Shown: positions 54,063-61,982 of the stretch, piece after piece
How positions within the stretch are numbered: position 1 is the first letter of the stretch
How the letters are laid out: each line of letters starts with the position of its first letter
Assembly: GCA_002347265.1 (NCBI GenBank)
Contig: DDYB01000012.1
Location: 1-64,000 of the forward strand
Reading direction: 5' to 3'
Length of the DNA: 64,000 bases
Source: Desulfobacteraceae bacterium UBA2245
Lineage (GTDB): Bacteria > Desulfobacterota > Desulfobacteria > Desulfobacterales > UBA2245
Notes under the pieces: model-generated
Told to the model about the DNA's origin: nothing
What the model saw: only the letters and a program-made list of their open reading frames with translations
The model's database searches: none
Made by a program: the position numbers and the translations under genes

Positions 54063-54100
54063 GTAAAACGTGGATGCATTGACGTTTTACGTTTTTTTTC
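54063..54100 (+). terminator. Inward-facing terminator at the phage left end
   Basis: GTAAAACGT (54063-54071) pairs perfectly with ACGTTTTAC (54082-54090) around a 10-nt loop and is followed by a run of eight T residues. It would stop transcription entering from the host side. Confidence 0.6.
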
Positions 54101-54120
54101 ACTGCCGGCCCAAATCGAAA

Positions 54121-54234
54121 AAGTCGGAACTAAGTCGGAACTAAAAAGAATGGCTGGAAAAATTTAAAATACGCAGCGATAACGGGGTATTATTAAAATG
54201 TTACATTTTTGAAAGCCGGAACTAAGTCGGAACT
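54121..54234 (+). repeat. Four 11-bp phased repeats (AAGTCGGAACT)
   Basis: Two head-to-tail pairs lie at 54121-54142 and 54213-54234; one unit carries a T-to-C change. The 11-bp period places the sites on one face of the helix. They lie between the terminal repeats and the repressor gene. Confidence 0.75.
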
Positions 54235-54329
54235 AAAAAAACGACGCCGTGATTTGCGCAAAATGAAACGATCGTCACCCAGGCAAGGGCGATGTGCGCG
54301 TGGAACCTACGGCATTCCCGGGAACGGGA

Positions 54330-54818
54330 TCACGATGCCGGCCCCTCCGTCCCGTTCTTCGGAGGGTTTTTGGGGGCGGCAGCTCCATCTTTGACCTGCG
54401 TCCTACGCAAGCCGTTTACAACCCCCCTGATATACCCCACCGTTTCCACAAATACGTCCCGGTCTATCCGCTCTATTTCCAGCAGGTCCAGATTGGCGGT
54501 TTTTGCCCTGGACTTATCCTGGAACCTCATGACCAAGTCGATGTGCTCCACGTCGACCACACCCACAGGCGGATCTTTGCGCCCGGTATAAATATGCGGC
54601 GCGCCATTTCCTGTCAGAAGCCAGTCGATCGACACATCAAACACTCGGTTTAACGAGCACAAAAAGCTGCCGCCTGGCACCATTTTACCCTGCTCCACCT
54701 CGCTGATATATCCGGACGACGTGGACAGCAACTCAGCAAACGCCTTCTGTGACAGGCCCTTTCCCTTACGGATGGATTTTAGACGCTCTCCGATCGTTTC
54801 TTGTTTTTCACTCGGCAT
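54330..54818 (-). CDS. Phage repressor (XRE family, CI-like)
   Basis: This 162-residue protein has an N-terminal helix-turn-helix of the XRE/Cro type (ERLKSIRKGKGLSQKAFAELLSTSSGYISEVEQGK, residues ~10-45), followed by NRVFDVSIDWLLTG, the usual end of the domain, and a C-terminal region with hydrophobic heptads that may oligomerise. It is the only leftward gene of the prophage and is divergent from the Ner-like gene, the position of the Mu c repressor. The ATG at 54818 lies inside a CTC-N8-GAG operator-like site and lacks a strong ribosome site, pointing to self-control. Confidence 0.85.
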   Translation of the reverse strand: MPSEKQETIGERLKSIRKGKGLSQKAFAELLSTSSGYISEVEQGKMVPGGSFLCSLNRVFDVSIDWLLTGNGAPHIYTGRKDPPVGVVDVEHIDLVMRFQDKSRAKTANLDLLEIERIDRDVFVETVGYIRGVVNGLRRTQVKDGAAAPKNPPKNGTEGPAS

Positions 54819-54855
54819 AGTGAGTTTTTTTCTTGACAACGCTCATTATAATGAG
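54811..54855. promoter_or_regulatory. Paired CTC-N8-GAG operators and early promoter
   Basis: A perfect 14-bp palindrome CTCATTATAATGAG (54842-54855) and a second CTCGGCATAGTGAG (54811-54824) share the CTC-N8-GAG frame, with centres 31 bp apart (about three turns). TTGACA at 54833-54838 lies between them and reads rightward into the Ner-like gene. Binding would block both directions. Confidence 0.6.
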
Positions 54856-54902
54856 TAAGGGTTATCTAAGCAGAACAACAAACTTAGACACAGGAGAACC
54901 CA

Positions 54903-55166
54903 ATGTCCCAAACCAAAAACCAGACAGCCCCGCCCGACCCATACGACATCCAAGCGATGCTCAAGCGGAAGGGCATCACCCAGAAGGAGCTGGCCAGGCA
55001 GATCGGCGTCTCCGAGATGGTGGTGTCCAAGGCGATCCACTTCAGCCTCGTATCCGAGCGGGTATTCCAAGGCATAGCCGACGCCCTCGGCATGGACCGG
55101 CGCCAGGTGTTCGGGTGGTACTACAGCCCGGACAACCGGAAGCGGCGGCCCAGAAAGCAGGCATAG
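54903..55166 (+). CDS. Ner/Cro-like HTH DNA-binding protein
   Basis: This 87-residue protein has a helix-turn-helix (DIQAMLKRKGITQKELARQIGVSEMVVSKAI, residues ~15-46) and a C-terminal basic tail. In Mu-like phages the first rightward gene encodes Ner, which turns down early and repressor promoters; position and size fit. CAGGAG precedes the ATG. Confidence 0.8.
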   Translation: MSQTKNQTAPPDPYDIQAMLKRKGITQKELARQIGVSEMVVSKAIHFSLVSERVFQGIADALGMDRRQVFGWYYSPDNRKRRPRKQA

Positions 55167-55205
55167 CCCCTAATAGGTTATTACTAAACCCCGCGAGGGT
55201 TGGCA

Positions 55206-55688
55206 ATGGCTAATTTGCGAACAAAATCAGACACGCCCCAGGCTCGACAGATGAGCCTGTTCGACTATGTCCAGAAGCTGGAAGCGGAGAGGCGCAAAGT
55301 GACCGAGGGATCTTTGAACGTGAAGGAGCGGCTGCGCGCAGCACTGAACGCCGCCATCAAGCAGTGCAATTTATCCAGGCACCAGATCGCCGGCGAGATG
55401 AGCCACCTGATCGGCGCCGACATCACCCGCACCCAGATCGACTCCTGGACCGCCGAGTCCAAGGAACTGAACCGGATCCCGGCCGAGTACCTGCCGGCGT
55501 TCTGCCGGGCCACCGGCAGCATCGAACCGATGCGGATCATCGCCGAGGCCGCCGGCGCGTTTGCCATGCCGGGGCCGGACGCGATCCGGTCCGAGGTGCA
55601 GCGGCTGCGTGAACAGGCCAGAAAGATCAATTCCGAGTTGAGAAAACGCGAGATGTTTATCGCTGAAATGGAAACCAAGCTGCAATGA
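55206..55688 (+). CDS. Phage early protein with HTH-like segment
   Basis: This 160-residue charged helical protein contains SRHQIAGEMSHLIGADITRTQIDSWTAES, which looks like a DNA-binding helix-turn-helix, and ends in a coiled coil (EVQRLREQARKINSELRKREMFIAEMETKL). It lies between the Ner-like gene and the ParB-like gene and its stop overlaps the next possible start. Exact role unknown; a regulator or replication accessory is plausible by position. Confidence 0.6.
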   Translation: MANLRTKSDTPQARQMSLFDYVQKLEAERRKVTEGSLNVKERLRAALNAAIKQCNLSRHQIAGEMSHLIGADITRTQIDSWTAESKELNRIPAEYLPAFCRATGSIEPMRIIAEAAGAFAMPGPDAIRSEVQRLREQARKINSELRKREMFIAEMETKLQ

Positions 55689-56470
55689 AAGGCAACCTCA
55701 TGCTGAACGAAGAAACACAAGCGCTCGACAACCTGGACCAGGCCCCGCCGGACTATTACGAGGTCAAGCCCCTCTCCGCCGCCGAGGCCCAGCGCCGGGC
55801 CGAGCTGGAGGCCGTGATTACGAAAAACATGGGCGGATTCCTGGCCGTGGCCTACGCCCTGCGGGAAATCCGCGAGAAGGAGCTGTTCCGCACCACACAT
55901 AAGCTGTTCGGCCTATATATAAAGGACATGTGGGAGATGGCGCGGAGGACTGCTTATCAGTATATCGACGCGGCCAACGTCGTGGACACGGTGAAGCAGA
56001 TCGATTTGTGCGCCACGGCGCACAAAAATGAAATGTCTACAATTGTAGACACGGACAATTTGTCTCCAATTGGAGACAAATCCAATTTGTCTCCCAATGG
56101 GAGACAAATTTCATGGGTCCCAGAAAACGAACGCCAGGCCCGCGCCCTGGCCAAGTTCAAAGACAACCCCGAGGCCATCAAAGCCATCGTCACCGAGGCG
56201 ATTCAGACATCAGAAGACGGCCGGATCACCGCCTCCCACCTCAAGCGCACCGCCCGCCGCCTGCACCTGGAGAAGGTCCGCCAGGCCGTCGCGGATGTCC
56301 GCCGGCGCAACAACCAGGCCCCGAAAATAGACGAAAACTTCCGGAAGGCATTCAACGCCTTCCTGGACCAGATCAACATCCAGCGGGCCGCCGATTATAA
56401 ATACACAGACGTCGGCGAGGTGATCCGGCACGTGCAGATCATCCTCGACGCCCTGAGATGCGACATATAA
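55685..56470 (+). CDS. ParB/KorB-like phage protein with palindrome-encoded insert
   Basis: This is a 261-residue protein. The N-terminal part (GGFLAVAYALREIREKELFR, YIKDMWEMARRTAYQYIDAANVV) resembles ParB-related helix-turn-helix proteins of phages and plasmids; the C-terminal half is helical and basic. Residues ~117-142 (MSTIVDTDNLSPIGDKSNLSPN...) are encoded by three consecutive DNA palindromes and look like an insertion. The first ATG overlaps the previous gene; an ATG at 55700 with AAAGG upstream is an equally good start. It precedes the transposase and may act in partition-like DNA binding. Confidence 0.6.
   Translation: MKGNLMLNEETQALDNLDQAPPDYYEVKPLSAAEAQRRAELEAVITKNMGGFLAVAYALREIREKELFRTTHKLFGLYIKDMWEMARRTAYQYIDAANVVDTVKQIDLCATAHKNEMSTIVDTDNLSPIGDKSNLSPNGRQISWVPENERQARALAKFKDNPEAIKAIVTEAIQTSEDGRITASHLKRTARRLHLEKVRQAVADVRRRNNQAPKIDENFRKAFNAFLDQINIQRAADYKYTDVGEVIRHVQIILDALRCDI
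56034..56110. repeat. Three consecutive palindromes inside a coding sequence
   Basis: TGTCTACAATTGTAGACA (56034-56051) is perfect over 18 bp. ATTTGTCTCCAATTGGAGACAAAT (56058-56081) is perfect over 24 bp. The third, 56084-56110, has 13-bp arms (AATTTGTCTCCCA / TGGGAGACAAATT) around one A. They share a TTTGTCTCC core and stay in frame. They could form hairpins or bind a dimeric protein. Confidence 0.85.
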
Positions 56471-56485
56471 CCGCCGAGGAACTCC

Positions 56486-58666
56486 ATGCAGATTCTATCC
56501 GATCACACTTCGTCTCCGCAAATATCCACGGCGCTCGGCATCGGCGAGCGCGCCGTACGGAAGCGCGCCCAGAGTGAGGGCTGGCCGGTGATTTTCCGGC
56601 GCGGCCTGGGCGGATCGAGCCGTGTATATCTCACATCCGGCCTGCCGGACTCCGTCCGCGCGGCCCTGACCGGACTTGCGACCGACCGCCGGCCTTCGAC
56701 GGTTTCAGCGCAGGCCGGAGCAGCCAGGGCCAGAACCCTTTCCGCCGAAGCGGCCGCCGCAGACGAGGCCAAACGCCAGGCCAGGGAGGCCGGTCTGGCC
56801 GCATTTGCACTGTTGCCGGAAGCGAAACAGGCCGAGGCACGCGCCCGGCGGGAGATCCTGAACGCACGGGACTCTTTTGTCGCCTCCGCCGGCCTGCCCA
56901 AAAAAACCGGCACGGCGCTGTTTATCCGGGAGTACCGGGCCGGCGCGATCGCCCTGCCCGAATGGATCGCGCAGGCGCTGTCCGTCCGCCAGGGCGGACT
57001 GGCCCTGTCCTGGGCCACGATGCACCGATGGGAACGCGCCTTCGCGGATGGCGGAATCGCCGCGCTGGCCAGCGGATACAAGTGCACACGGGATACGGCT
57101 ATCGCGCAGCACATGCAGGAATTTATCGTCGGCCTCCTGTCCGTCCGCCCGCACCTGGGCATACCGATGGTGCGCATGGCCCTGGAGGCCCGGTACGACG
57201 GCCAGGCCATTCCCAGCGAATCCGCCCTGCGCCGGTACATCACCCGGTGGCGCGACGAACACAAGAGCCTGATTCTGTACCACACATATCCGGACAAGTG
57301 GCGCAACCTGCACATGAGCGCCCAGGGCAGCCGCTCCGAGCACGTCACGCGGCTGAACCAGGTGTGGGAATTCGACTCCACGCCGGGAGACGTGATGCTG
57401 ACCGACGGCCGGCACAGCCTGATCGGCGTGATCGATGTCTATTCACGGCGGGCCAAGCTCCAGGTAACGCCCACGTCCCGGTCTTCGGCCATCGCGGCCC
57501 TGACCCGGCGGTCCATCCTGGACTGGGGCGTTCCCGAGGTGGCTCTGACCGACAACGGCCAGGATTATGTCTCGACCCACCTGGTGCGGGTGTTCGAGGA
57601 CCTGGGCGTCGAACAGGTACTGTGCGACCCCTTCCATCCCGAGCAGAAGCCCCATATCGAGCGGTTTTTCCGCACATTTTCTCATTCCATCGTCGAGATG
57701 CTGCCCGGATACATCGGGCACAGCGTGGCGGACAGAAAGCAGATCGAGGACCGGCGCAGCTTTGCCCAGCGCATCATGGACCAGGGGTCCGATCCGGTCG
57801 AGGTCGGCCTGTCAGCGGCCGAGTTCCAGAGCATCTGCGACCGGTGGTGCAACGCGGTGTATCACCGCAGCGTGCATCACGCGCTGAACAAATCCCCGAT
57901 GCAGGCCGCGCGGGAATGGACCGCTCCGGTCCGCAGCATCGCCGACGAACGCACTCTCGACATTCTGCTCTCCCCGGCCCCGGACCGCCAGGGCACGCGC
58001 GTGATCGAGAAGGACGGCATCCGGGTCCAGGGAGGCCTCTACATCGCCGCCGAGCTGGCGCCGTATATCAAGGAGACCGCCGCGGTGCTGCTGGATGCCA
58101 CGGACTGGGGGACCATCTACGTGTTCCGGATTCATTCGGACGGGTCACGGGAGTTCCTCTGCCGGGCTGTGGATCCGGATCGCACCGGGCACGACCGCGC
58201 CGAGATCGCGGCGCGCAGCCGGGCCATTCAGGAAAAGTATTTCCGCGAGGGCAGCCGGGAGCTGAAGCGCCTGTCCAAACAGGCGGCCGCCGACCAGATC
58301 GGCATGGAGATCCTGGCGCACCGCGAGAAGCAGATCGCCAACGTGAGGGAATTCCCCGCGGCATCCGAGACATACAGCACGCCGGCGTTAGACCAGGCCG
58401 CGCGGGTGGTGGACGATATCCGGACATCCGCGATGGGTCCGCAGCCGATCCCCATCAGCGACGACGAGAGCCGTTCCGCCGCCGAGCTGATCGACATGCA
58501 CCAGGCCCGGCGAAACAGCCGGCCCCTGCCGGCGACCGCTCACGAAAAGTACGAACAGATCATGGAAGACATGCGCATGGGCGCCGATGTGCCGGACGCC
58601 AGTCTGGCATGGGCCAAGCGCTATGAAGTGTGGCTTGAAACCGGCCAGTGGGCCGCAAACAACTGA
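56486..58666 (+). CDS. Mu-type DDE transposase A
   Basis: This 726-residue protein has an N-terminal DNA-binding part with a helix-turn-helix (ISTALGIGERAVRKRAQSEGW), a second helical DNA-binding section (~130-260), and a retroviral-integrase-like core. The catalytic triad is visible: Asp in VWEFDSTPGDVML, Asp in ALTDNGQDYVS and Glu in KPHIERFFRTFSH. A C-terminal beta-barrel and a basic tail that could contact MuB follow (KRLSKQAAADQIG). It catalyses phage integration and replicative transposition and should bind the end repeats near 53865-54030. It is followed at once by small early genes and MuB. Confidence 0.93.
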   Translation: MQILSDHTSSPQISTALGIGERAVRKRAQSEGWPVIFRRGLGGSSRVYLTSGLPDSVRAALTGLATDRRPSTVSAQAGAARARTLSAEAAAADEAKRQAREAGLAAFALLPEAKQAEARARREILNARDSFVASAGLPKKTGTALFIREYRAGAIALPEWIAQALSVRQGGLALSWATMHRWERAFADGGIAALASGYKCTRDTAIAQHMQEFIVGLLSVRPHLGIPMVRMALEARYDGQAIPSESALRRYITRWRDEHKSLILYHTYPDKWRNLHMSAQGSRSEHVTRLNQVWEFDSTPGDVMLTDGRHSLIGVIDVYSRRAKLQVTPTSRSSAIAALTRRSILDWGVPEVALTDNGQDYVSTHLVRVFEDLGVEQVLCDPFHPEQKPHIERFFRTFSHSIVEMLPGYIGHSVADRKQIEDRRSFAQRIMDQGSDPVEVGLSAAEFQSICDRWCNAVYHRSVHHALNKSPMQAAREWTAPVRSIADERTLDILLSPAPDRQGTRVIEKDGIRVQGGLYIAAELAPYIKETAAVLLDATDWGTIYVFRIHSDGSREFLCRAVDPDRTGHDRAEIAARSRAIQEKYFREGSRELKRLSKQAAADQIGMEILAHREKQIANVREFPAASETYSTPALDQAARVVDDIRTSAMGPQPIPISDDESRSAAELIDMHQARRNSRPLPATAHEKYEQIMEDMRMGADVPDASLAWAKRYEVWLETGQWAANN

Positions 58667-58678
58667 GAGGAGGAAGGT

Positions 58679-58924
58679 ATGAACAGAGGAGATCTGAGGC
58701 GGATGGCGCGGCGCATGGTGCGCGACGGAATACGCAGGGTGGACGATCTGCGGGAGTCTGCGTGGCAAGACCTCCGCATCGCCCAGATGCTGAACCGGCC
58801 GGATGCGGACTGCCTGCGGCACGAAGCGTCATCGAAACTGAAACGGGCGGCGCGGTTGCGCCGCATGTGTCTGGTTGTGGCGGATCAGCACGGCCTGGAT
58901 GCCGAGGTGCGCCGTGCGAACTGA
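58679..58924 (+). CDS. Small basic phage protein
   Basis: This 81-residue Arg-rich helical protein (MNRGDLRRMARRMVRDG...RAARLRRMCLVVADQHG) has no recognised motif. GAGGAAGG precedes the ATG, and it lies between transposase and MuB with almost no gaps, so it is likely expressed. Confidence 0.6.
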   Translation: MNRGDLRRMARRMVRDGIRRVDDLRESAWQDLRIAQMLNRPDADCLRHEASSKLKRAARLRRMCLVVADQHGLDAEVRRAN

Positions 58925-58925
58925 G

Positions 58926-59633
58926 ATGGCGATGACCAAGAATGTGAGGCGGTTTCTGGCCGCCGTGCGCGAATTGTCGGACCGGCCCCTGGGAGTGGAA
59001 GGCATGGCGATATTGTGGGGCGATCCGGGCGAGGGCAAGTCCACGACCGTGGCCTTTGCCTGCAACGCCCTGGACGGCATCTTCCTGCGGGCAAACGCCT
59101 GCTGGACGATCACGTCCATGCTTTCGGCGCTGATGACGGAGCTGGGCCTGCCGCGGTACGGCCGCAAGGCCCCGATGGTGGACGCCGCGGTCAAGGCGAT
59201 GTCGGAACGTCCCCGGCCGATCTTCATCGACGAGGCGGACTACCTGCTGAGGGTCAAGGACCTGCTGGACGTGATGCGCGACATCTACGACGTGAGCGGC
59301 GCCCCGGTGGTGCTGATCGGCATGGAGGACTTCGCCCGCAAGGTGCAGTCCATCGGCAAGTTCGCCCGGCGGGTCACCCAGTGGGTGAAGTTTTCGGGGA
59401 TCGACGCCGAGGACGCGCGCACCCTGGCGGACGCCCTGTGCGAGGTGACGGTGGCGGATGACCTGCTGGCGCACGTGCACCAGGCGGCCCGGTCCAACAT
59501 CGGCCGCATGGTGACCGGCCTGTCCCGCATCGAGCAGTTCGGCCGGCTCAACGCCCTGGACAGCGTGACCCGCAAGGAGTGGGGCAACCGGCCCCTGTTT
59601 TACGACCAGCCCCGGTTCAAGGGGGGCAGATAA
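58926..59633 (+). CDS. MuB-like AAA+ ATPase (target DNA activator)
   Basis: This ~235-residue protein has Walker A LWGDPGEGKSTTVAF, Walker B RPIFIDEADYLL and a sensor-like GAPVVLIGMEDFARKV, as in MuB/IstB-type ATPases. It is the expected partner of the transposase: it coats target DNA, gives target immunity and activates MuA. The start is uncertain; ATG at 58926 is used, while GTG at 58914 with GAGG upstream is possible. The last A of its TAA stop begins the next ATG. Confidence 0.88.
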   Translation: MAMTKNVRRFLAAVRELSDRPLGVEGMAILWGDPGEGKSTTVAFACNALDGIFLRANACWTITSMLSALMTELGLPRYGRKAPMVDAAVKAMSERPRPIFIDEADYLLRVKDLLDVMRDIYDVSGAPVVLIGMEDFARKVQSIGKFARRVTQWVKFSGIDAEDARTLADALCEVTVADDLLAHVHQAARSNIGRMVTGLSRIEQFGRLNALDSVTRKEWGNRPLFYDQPRFKGGR

Positions 59634-60283
59634 TGGGATCGGTCAAGGGCATGAAGCGGGGCCAGAGGATATCCCCGGTACGGCGCAACATGTGGCGGTC
59701 CATGCGGATCATGCGCCGGTTTTCGGTCGCCGACCTGCAGCGGACCGCCGGAGCGGAGTACTGGTCCGCGGTCAAGTGGCTGACCATGTTGCAGAGACAC
59801 GGGTACGTGGAATGCACCCGTCCCGGAGCGCCTGGGCGGCCGGCGGAATACCGCCTGGTGAAGGACGCCGGGCCGGAGTATCCGCTGCGGTGCGATGCCT
59901 GCGGCCGGCAGCTGCAGGAAAAAGGCTGCCGAGGCAAAAAATCTTTCGCCGGCGCACAGCCCGCGCCGGACGCGAAAACATCGGCGCCAACGGCCCGGGC
60001 CGCCATGTGGGAAACCATGCAGGCCGGGCGGCGGTTTTCCATCGCCGACCTGTGCCGGATACCCGGCGTTACGCTGCATTCGGCGTACAAGTGGACGTCG
60101 CAGCTTATGAATCATGGATACGTCGAGCGGGTGGACGCATCCGGCAACACGGCGGAATATCTCCTGGTAATCAGACGGGGCCGGGAATACCCGGTCGCGT
60201 GCCGGAAGTGCGGCCGCTCGCTGCATAAACAGGGCTGCCGGGGTGAACAGTCTCATCAAAATAAGGAGAACGGAACATGTTGA
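59633..60283 (+). CDS. Phage protein with duplicated winged-helix/zinc units
   Basis: This 216-residue protein is built from two similar halves. Each has a winged-helix-like part (FSVADLQRTAG...WLTMLQRHGYVE and FSIADLCRIPG...WTSQLMNHGYVE) followed by a cysteine motif (CDACGRQLQEKGCRG and CRKCGRSLHKQGCRG). The internal duplication is clear; each half may hold zinc and bind DNA. It starts on the last base of MuB's stop. A regulatory role among early genes is likely but not shown. Confidence 0.7.
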   Translation: MGSVKGMKRGQRISPVRRNMWRSMRIMRRFSVADLQRTAGAEYWSAVKWLTMLQRHGYVECTRPGAPGRPAEYRLVKDAGPEYPLRCDACGRQLQEKGCRGKKSFAGAQPAPDAKTSAPTARAAMWETMQAGRRFSIADLCRIPGVTLHSAYKWTSQLMNHGYVERVDASGNTAEYLLVIRRGREYPVACRKCGRSLHKQGCRGEQSHQNKENGTC

Positions 60284-60441
60284 TATCGGGAATCATGATC
60301 GGATTTGTGTTTGGCGCCGCGGCCATGTGGGGCTGCGTTGTGGCGATCCGGCGGCCAGCGGCCTCCCGCCGCGACAACGAGGCGGTGGCGGCGTATCTGC
60401 GCCGGAAACGGATACTGGAGAGGAGCGGCCATGTACGATGA
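60277..60441 (+). CDS. Small single-pass membrane protein
   Basis: This 54-residue protein has an N-terminal transmembrane helix (MLISGIMIGFVFGAAAMWGCVVAI) and a basic cytoplasmic tail. AAGGAG lies just before the ATG. It overlaps both neighbours. Possible roles include a lysis or host-inhibition factor; none is proven. Confidence 0.6.
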   Translation: MLISGIMIGFVFGAAAMWGCVVAIRRPAASRRDNEAVAAYLRRKRILERSGHVR

Positions 60442-60718
60442 CATCCAGCTTTCAAAGCACTTCCGCGAAAACTGGGAGCGCCGGGTGGGGAACGTGCCGC
60501 AGCCCGGCGCCGTGGCCAGCATGGTCGAGAACAGCGTCCGCCTCCAGCGGGGCCGCCTGTTCAAGCTGCACGACGGCACGTTTTTTAACACGCTGAGCTG
60601 GTACTGGCACCCGGAACTCGGCGTCATCATCAGCCTGGACCCTGCCAGCAATACCGCCGTGTCGGTATTGACCGCGGATCAGGCCAGAGAACGACGAGGA
60701 GGCAGATATGGCGGTTGA
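60431..60718 (+). CDS. Small phage protein
   Basis: This 95-residue protein (MYDDIQLSKHFRENWERRVG..., with a beta-rich middle SVRLQRGRLFKLHDGTFFNTLSWYWHPELGVIISLD) carries no recognised motif. AGGAG precedes the ATG at 60431. Genes on both sides overlap it in the packed early region. Confidence 0.6.
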   Translation: MYDDIQLSKHFRENWERRVGNVPQPGAVASMVENSVRLQRGRLFKLHDGTFFNTLSWYWHPELGVIISLDPASNTAVSVLTADQARERRGGRYGG

Positions 60719-61112
60719 AAAGATGAGCCCCGAAGAGTACGCCCGGATCAAGTCCGCCGTGGCTGTGGAGCTGACCCGGCACATCGGCCCGGCCCACGGC
60801 ATCGGCATGGGGGAGCTGTCGTTCGCCGCCACGGGCAAGCCGTGGCGGAACCGGATCAACGACACGCGCGTGCTCAGGAAAATCGTAACCGAACTGCGCA
60901 AAGAGGGCGCGGCGATCTGTTCGGACGTGGCCAACGGCTACTACCTGGCACAGACGGCCGAGGACCTGGCCGCGCACTGCGCCCGCCTGCGGAAAAGCGC
61001 CCTGAAGAAGCTGGCTTTGGAAGCCAGGTTTCGCCGGATCGCCCTGCCCGACCTGGTCGGGCAGATCGCCCTGGACCTGGGGAAGGAGGAAGCCTGTGGC
61101 CAGGAAGCGTGA
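60708..61112 (+). CDS. Phage early protein, winged-helix-like
   Basis: This 134-residue protein has a segment (LRKIVTELRKEGAAICSDVANGYYLAQTAEDL) typical in pattern of a winged helix with a beta wing, seen in small phage regulators. GAGGAGG precedes the ATG. The C-terminal tail (ALPDLVGQIALDLG) is helical. Function not assigned. Confidence 0.6.
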   Translation: MAVEKMSPEEYARIKSAVAVELTRHIGPAHGIGMGELSFAATGKPWRNRINDTRVLRKIVTELRKEGAAICSDVANGYYLAQTAEDLAAHCARLRKSALKKLALEARFRRIALPDLVGQIALDLGKEEACGQEA

Positions 61113-61569
61113 GGCGGAGCCTGTCTCGGCGGTCATCGGCCTCGTGTCCGACATGCTGCGCCGGATCTCGTCGCGCCGCCGGCAGCTCGCGCTGCTCCAG
61201 GCGGAGGCGGATGAAAAAATCCGGCCGATCCTGGAACGGTACGAGCCGGGGATCTCGGGTCTGAAACAGGAGCTGGCGGATCTGGACGCCGCGCTGCGGG
61301 CTATGTGCGCCCGGTCCGAGGCCGAGTTGTTCGCCGCGGGCGACCGGGTGGCGGCGCCCGGCGGGGTGTTGATCCGCACCGTCAAGCCGTGGGTGGTCCG
61401 GATCCGGGGGATCGTGGATGCCCTGAAGCACGCCGGCCGACACGACCTGATCCGGGTCGCCGAGTCCGCGGACTGGGACGCCGTCTCCGGCCTGGACGAC
61501 AACGCCCTTGCCGCCATCGGCACGCGCCGGGAGAAAAAATCCGAATTTACCTACGAGGTGGCGGAATGA
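61096..61569 (+). CDS. Gam, host-nuclease inhibitor (Ku-like)
   Basis: This 157-residue protein matches Mu Gam in size and layout: a long N-terminal helix pair (RRISSRRRQLALLQAEADEKIRPILERYEPGI) followed by helical and beta parts (GGVLIRTVKPWVVRIRGIVDAL, LIRVAESADWDAVSGL) and a short tail. Gam binds DNA ends and blocks exonucleases; the fold is related to Ku. The start is GTG at 61096 with AAGGAGG upstream. It overlaps both neighbours. Confidence 0.85.
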   Translation: MARKREAEPVSAVIGLVSDMLRRISSRRRQLALLQAEADEKIRPILERYEPGISGLKQELADLDAALRAMCARSEAELFAAGDRVAAPGGVLIRTVKPWVVRIRGIVDALKHAGRHDLIRVAESADWDAVSGLDDNALAAIGTRREKKSEFTYEVAE

Positions 61570-61976
61570 AACCCGACCGCCGCAACCGGGAGCTGGCCCG
61601 GATCCACATCGCCGCCCAGGCCCTGGGCATGGATGACGACGCCTACCGGGAGATGCTGTCCGGAGTAGCCGGGGTGAGCAGCGCGGCCGAACTGACCGCG
61701 GACGGCCGGAAGCAGGTGCTCGATCACCTGAAGCGGTGCGGGTTCCAGTTCCGGCGCCGGGGGCAAAAGACGTCGGTCGAGGGTCCGGACCGGTCCCCCC
61801 TGATGGGGAAGATCGAGGCCCACCTGGCCGATGCCAAACGCCCCTGGGAATACGCCCACGGCATGGCGAGGCGCATGTTCCGCGTAGACCGGCTGGAGTG
61901 GTGTTCGGCCGCCCAGCTTCACAAGATTGTCGCCGCCCTGGAATACGACGCCGGCCGCCGGAAACGGAGAGGATGA
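61566..61976 (+). CDS. GemA/Gp16-like phage regulator (DUF1018)
   Basis: This 136-residue protein has the signature opening RRNRELARIHIAAQALGMDDDAYREMLSGVAGVSSAAEL and the C-terminal WEYAHGMARRMF...LHKIVAALEYDAGRR of the Mu GemA/Gp16 family, which affects host DNA topology and gene expression. It overlaps the end of gam by four bases (ATGA). Confidence 0.85.
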   Translation: MKPDRRNRELARIHIAAQALGMDDDAYREMLSGVAGVSSAAELTADGRKQVLDHLKRCGFQFRRRGQKTSVEGPDRSPLMGKIEAHLADAKRPWEYAHGMARRMFRVDRLEWCSAAQLHKIVAALEYDAGRRKRRG

Positions 61977-61982
61977 ACCAGT

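Noticed and set aside
56962..58626. 554-codon frame in another register of the transposase gene
   Set aside because: Gly/Pro/Arg-rich product expected from high-GC sequence; the MuA frame with its DDE residues is certain.
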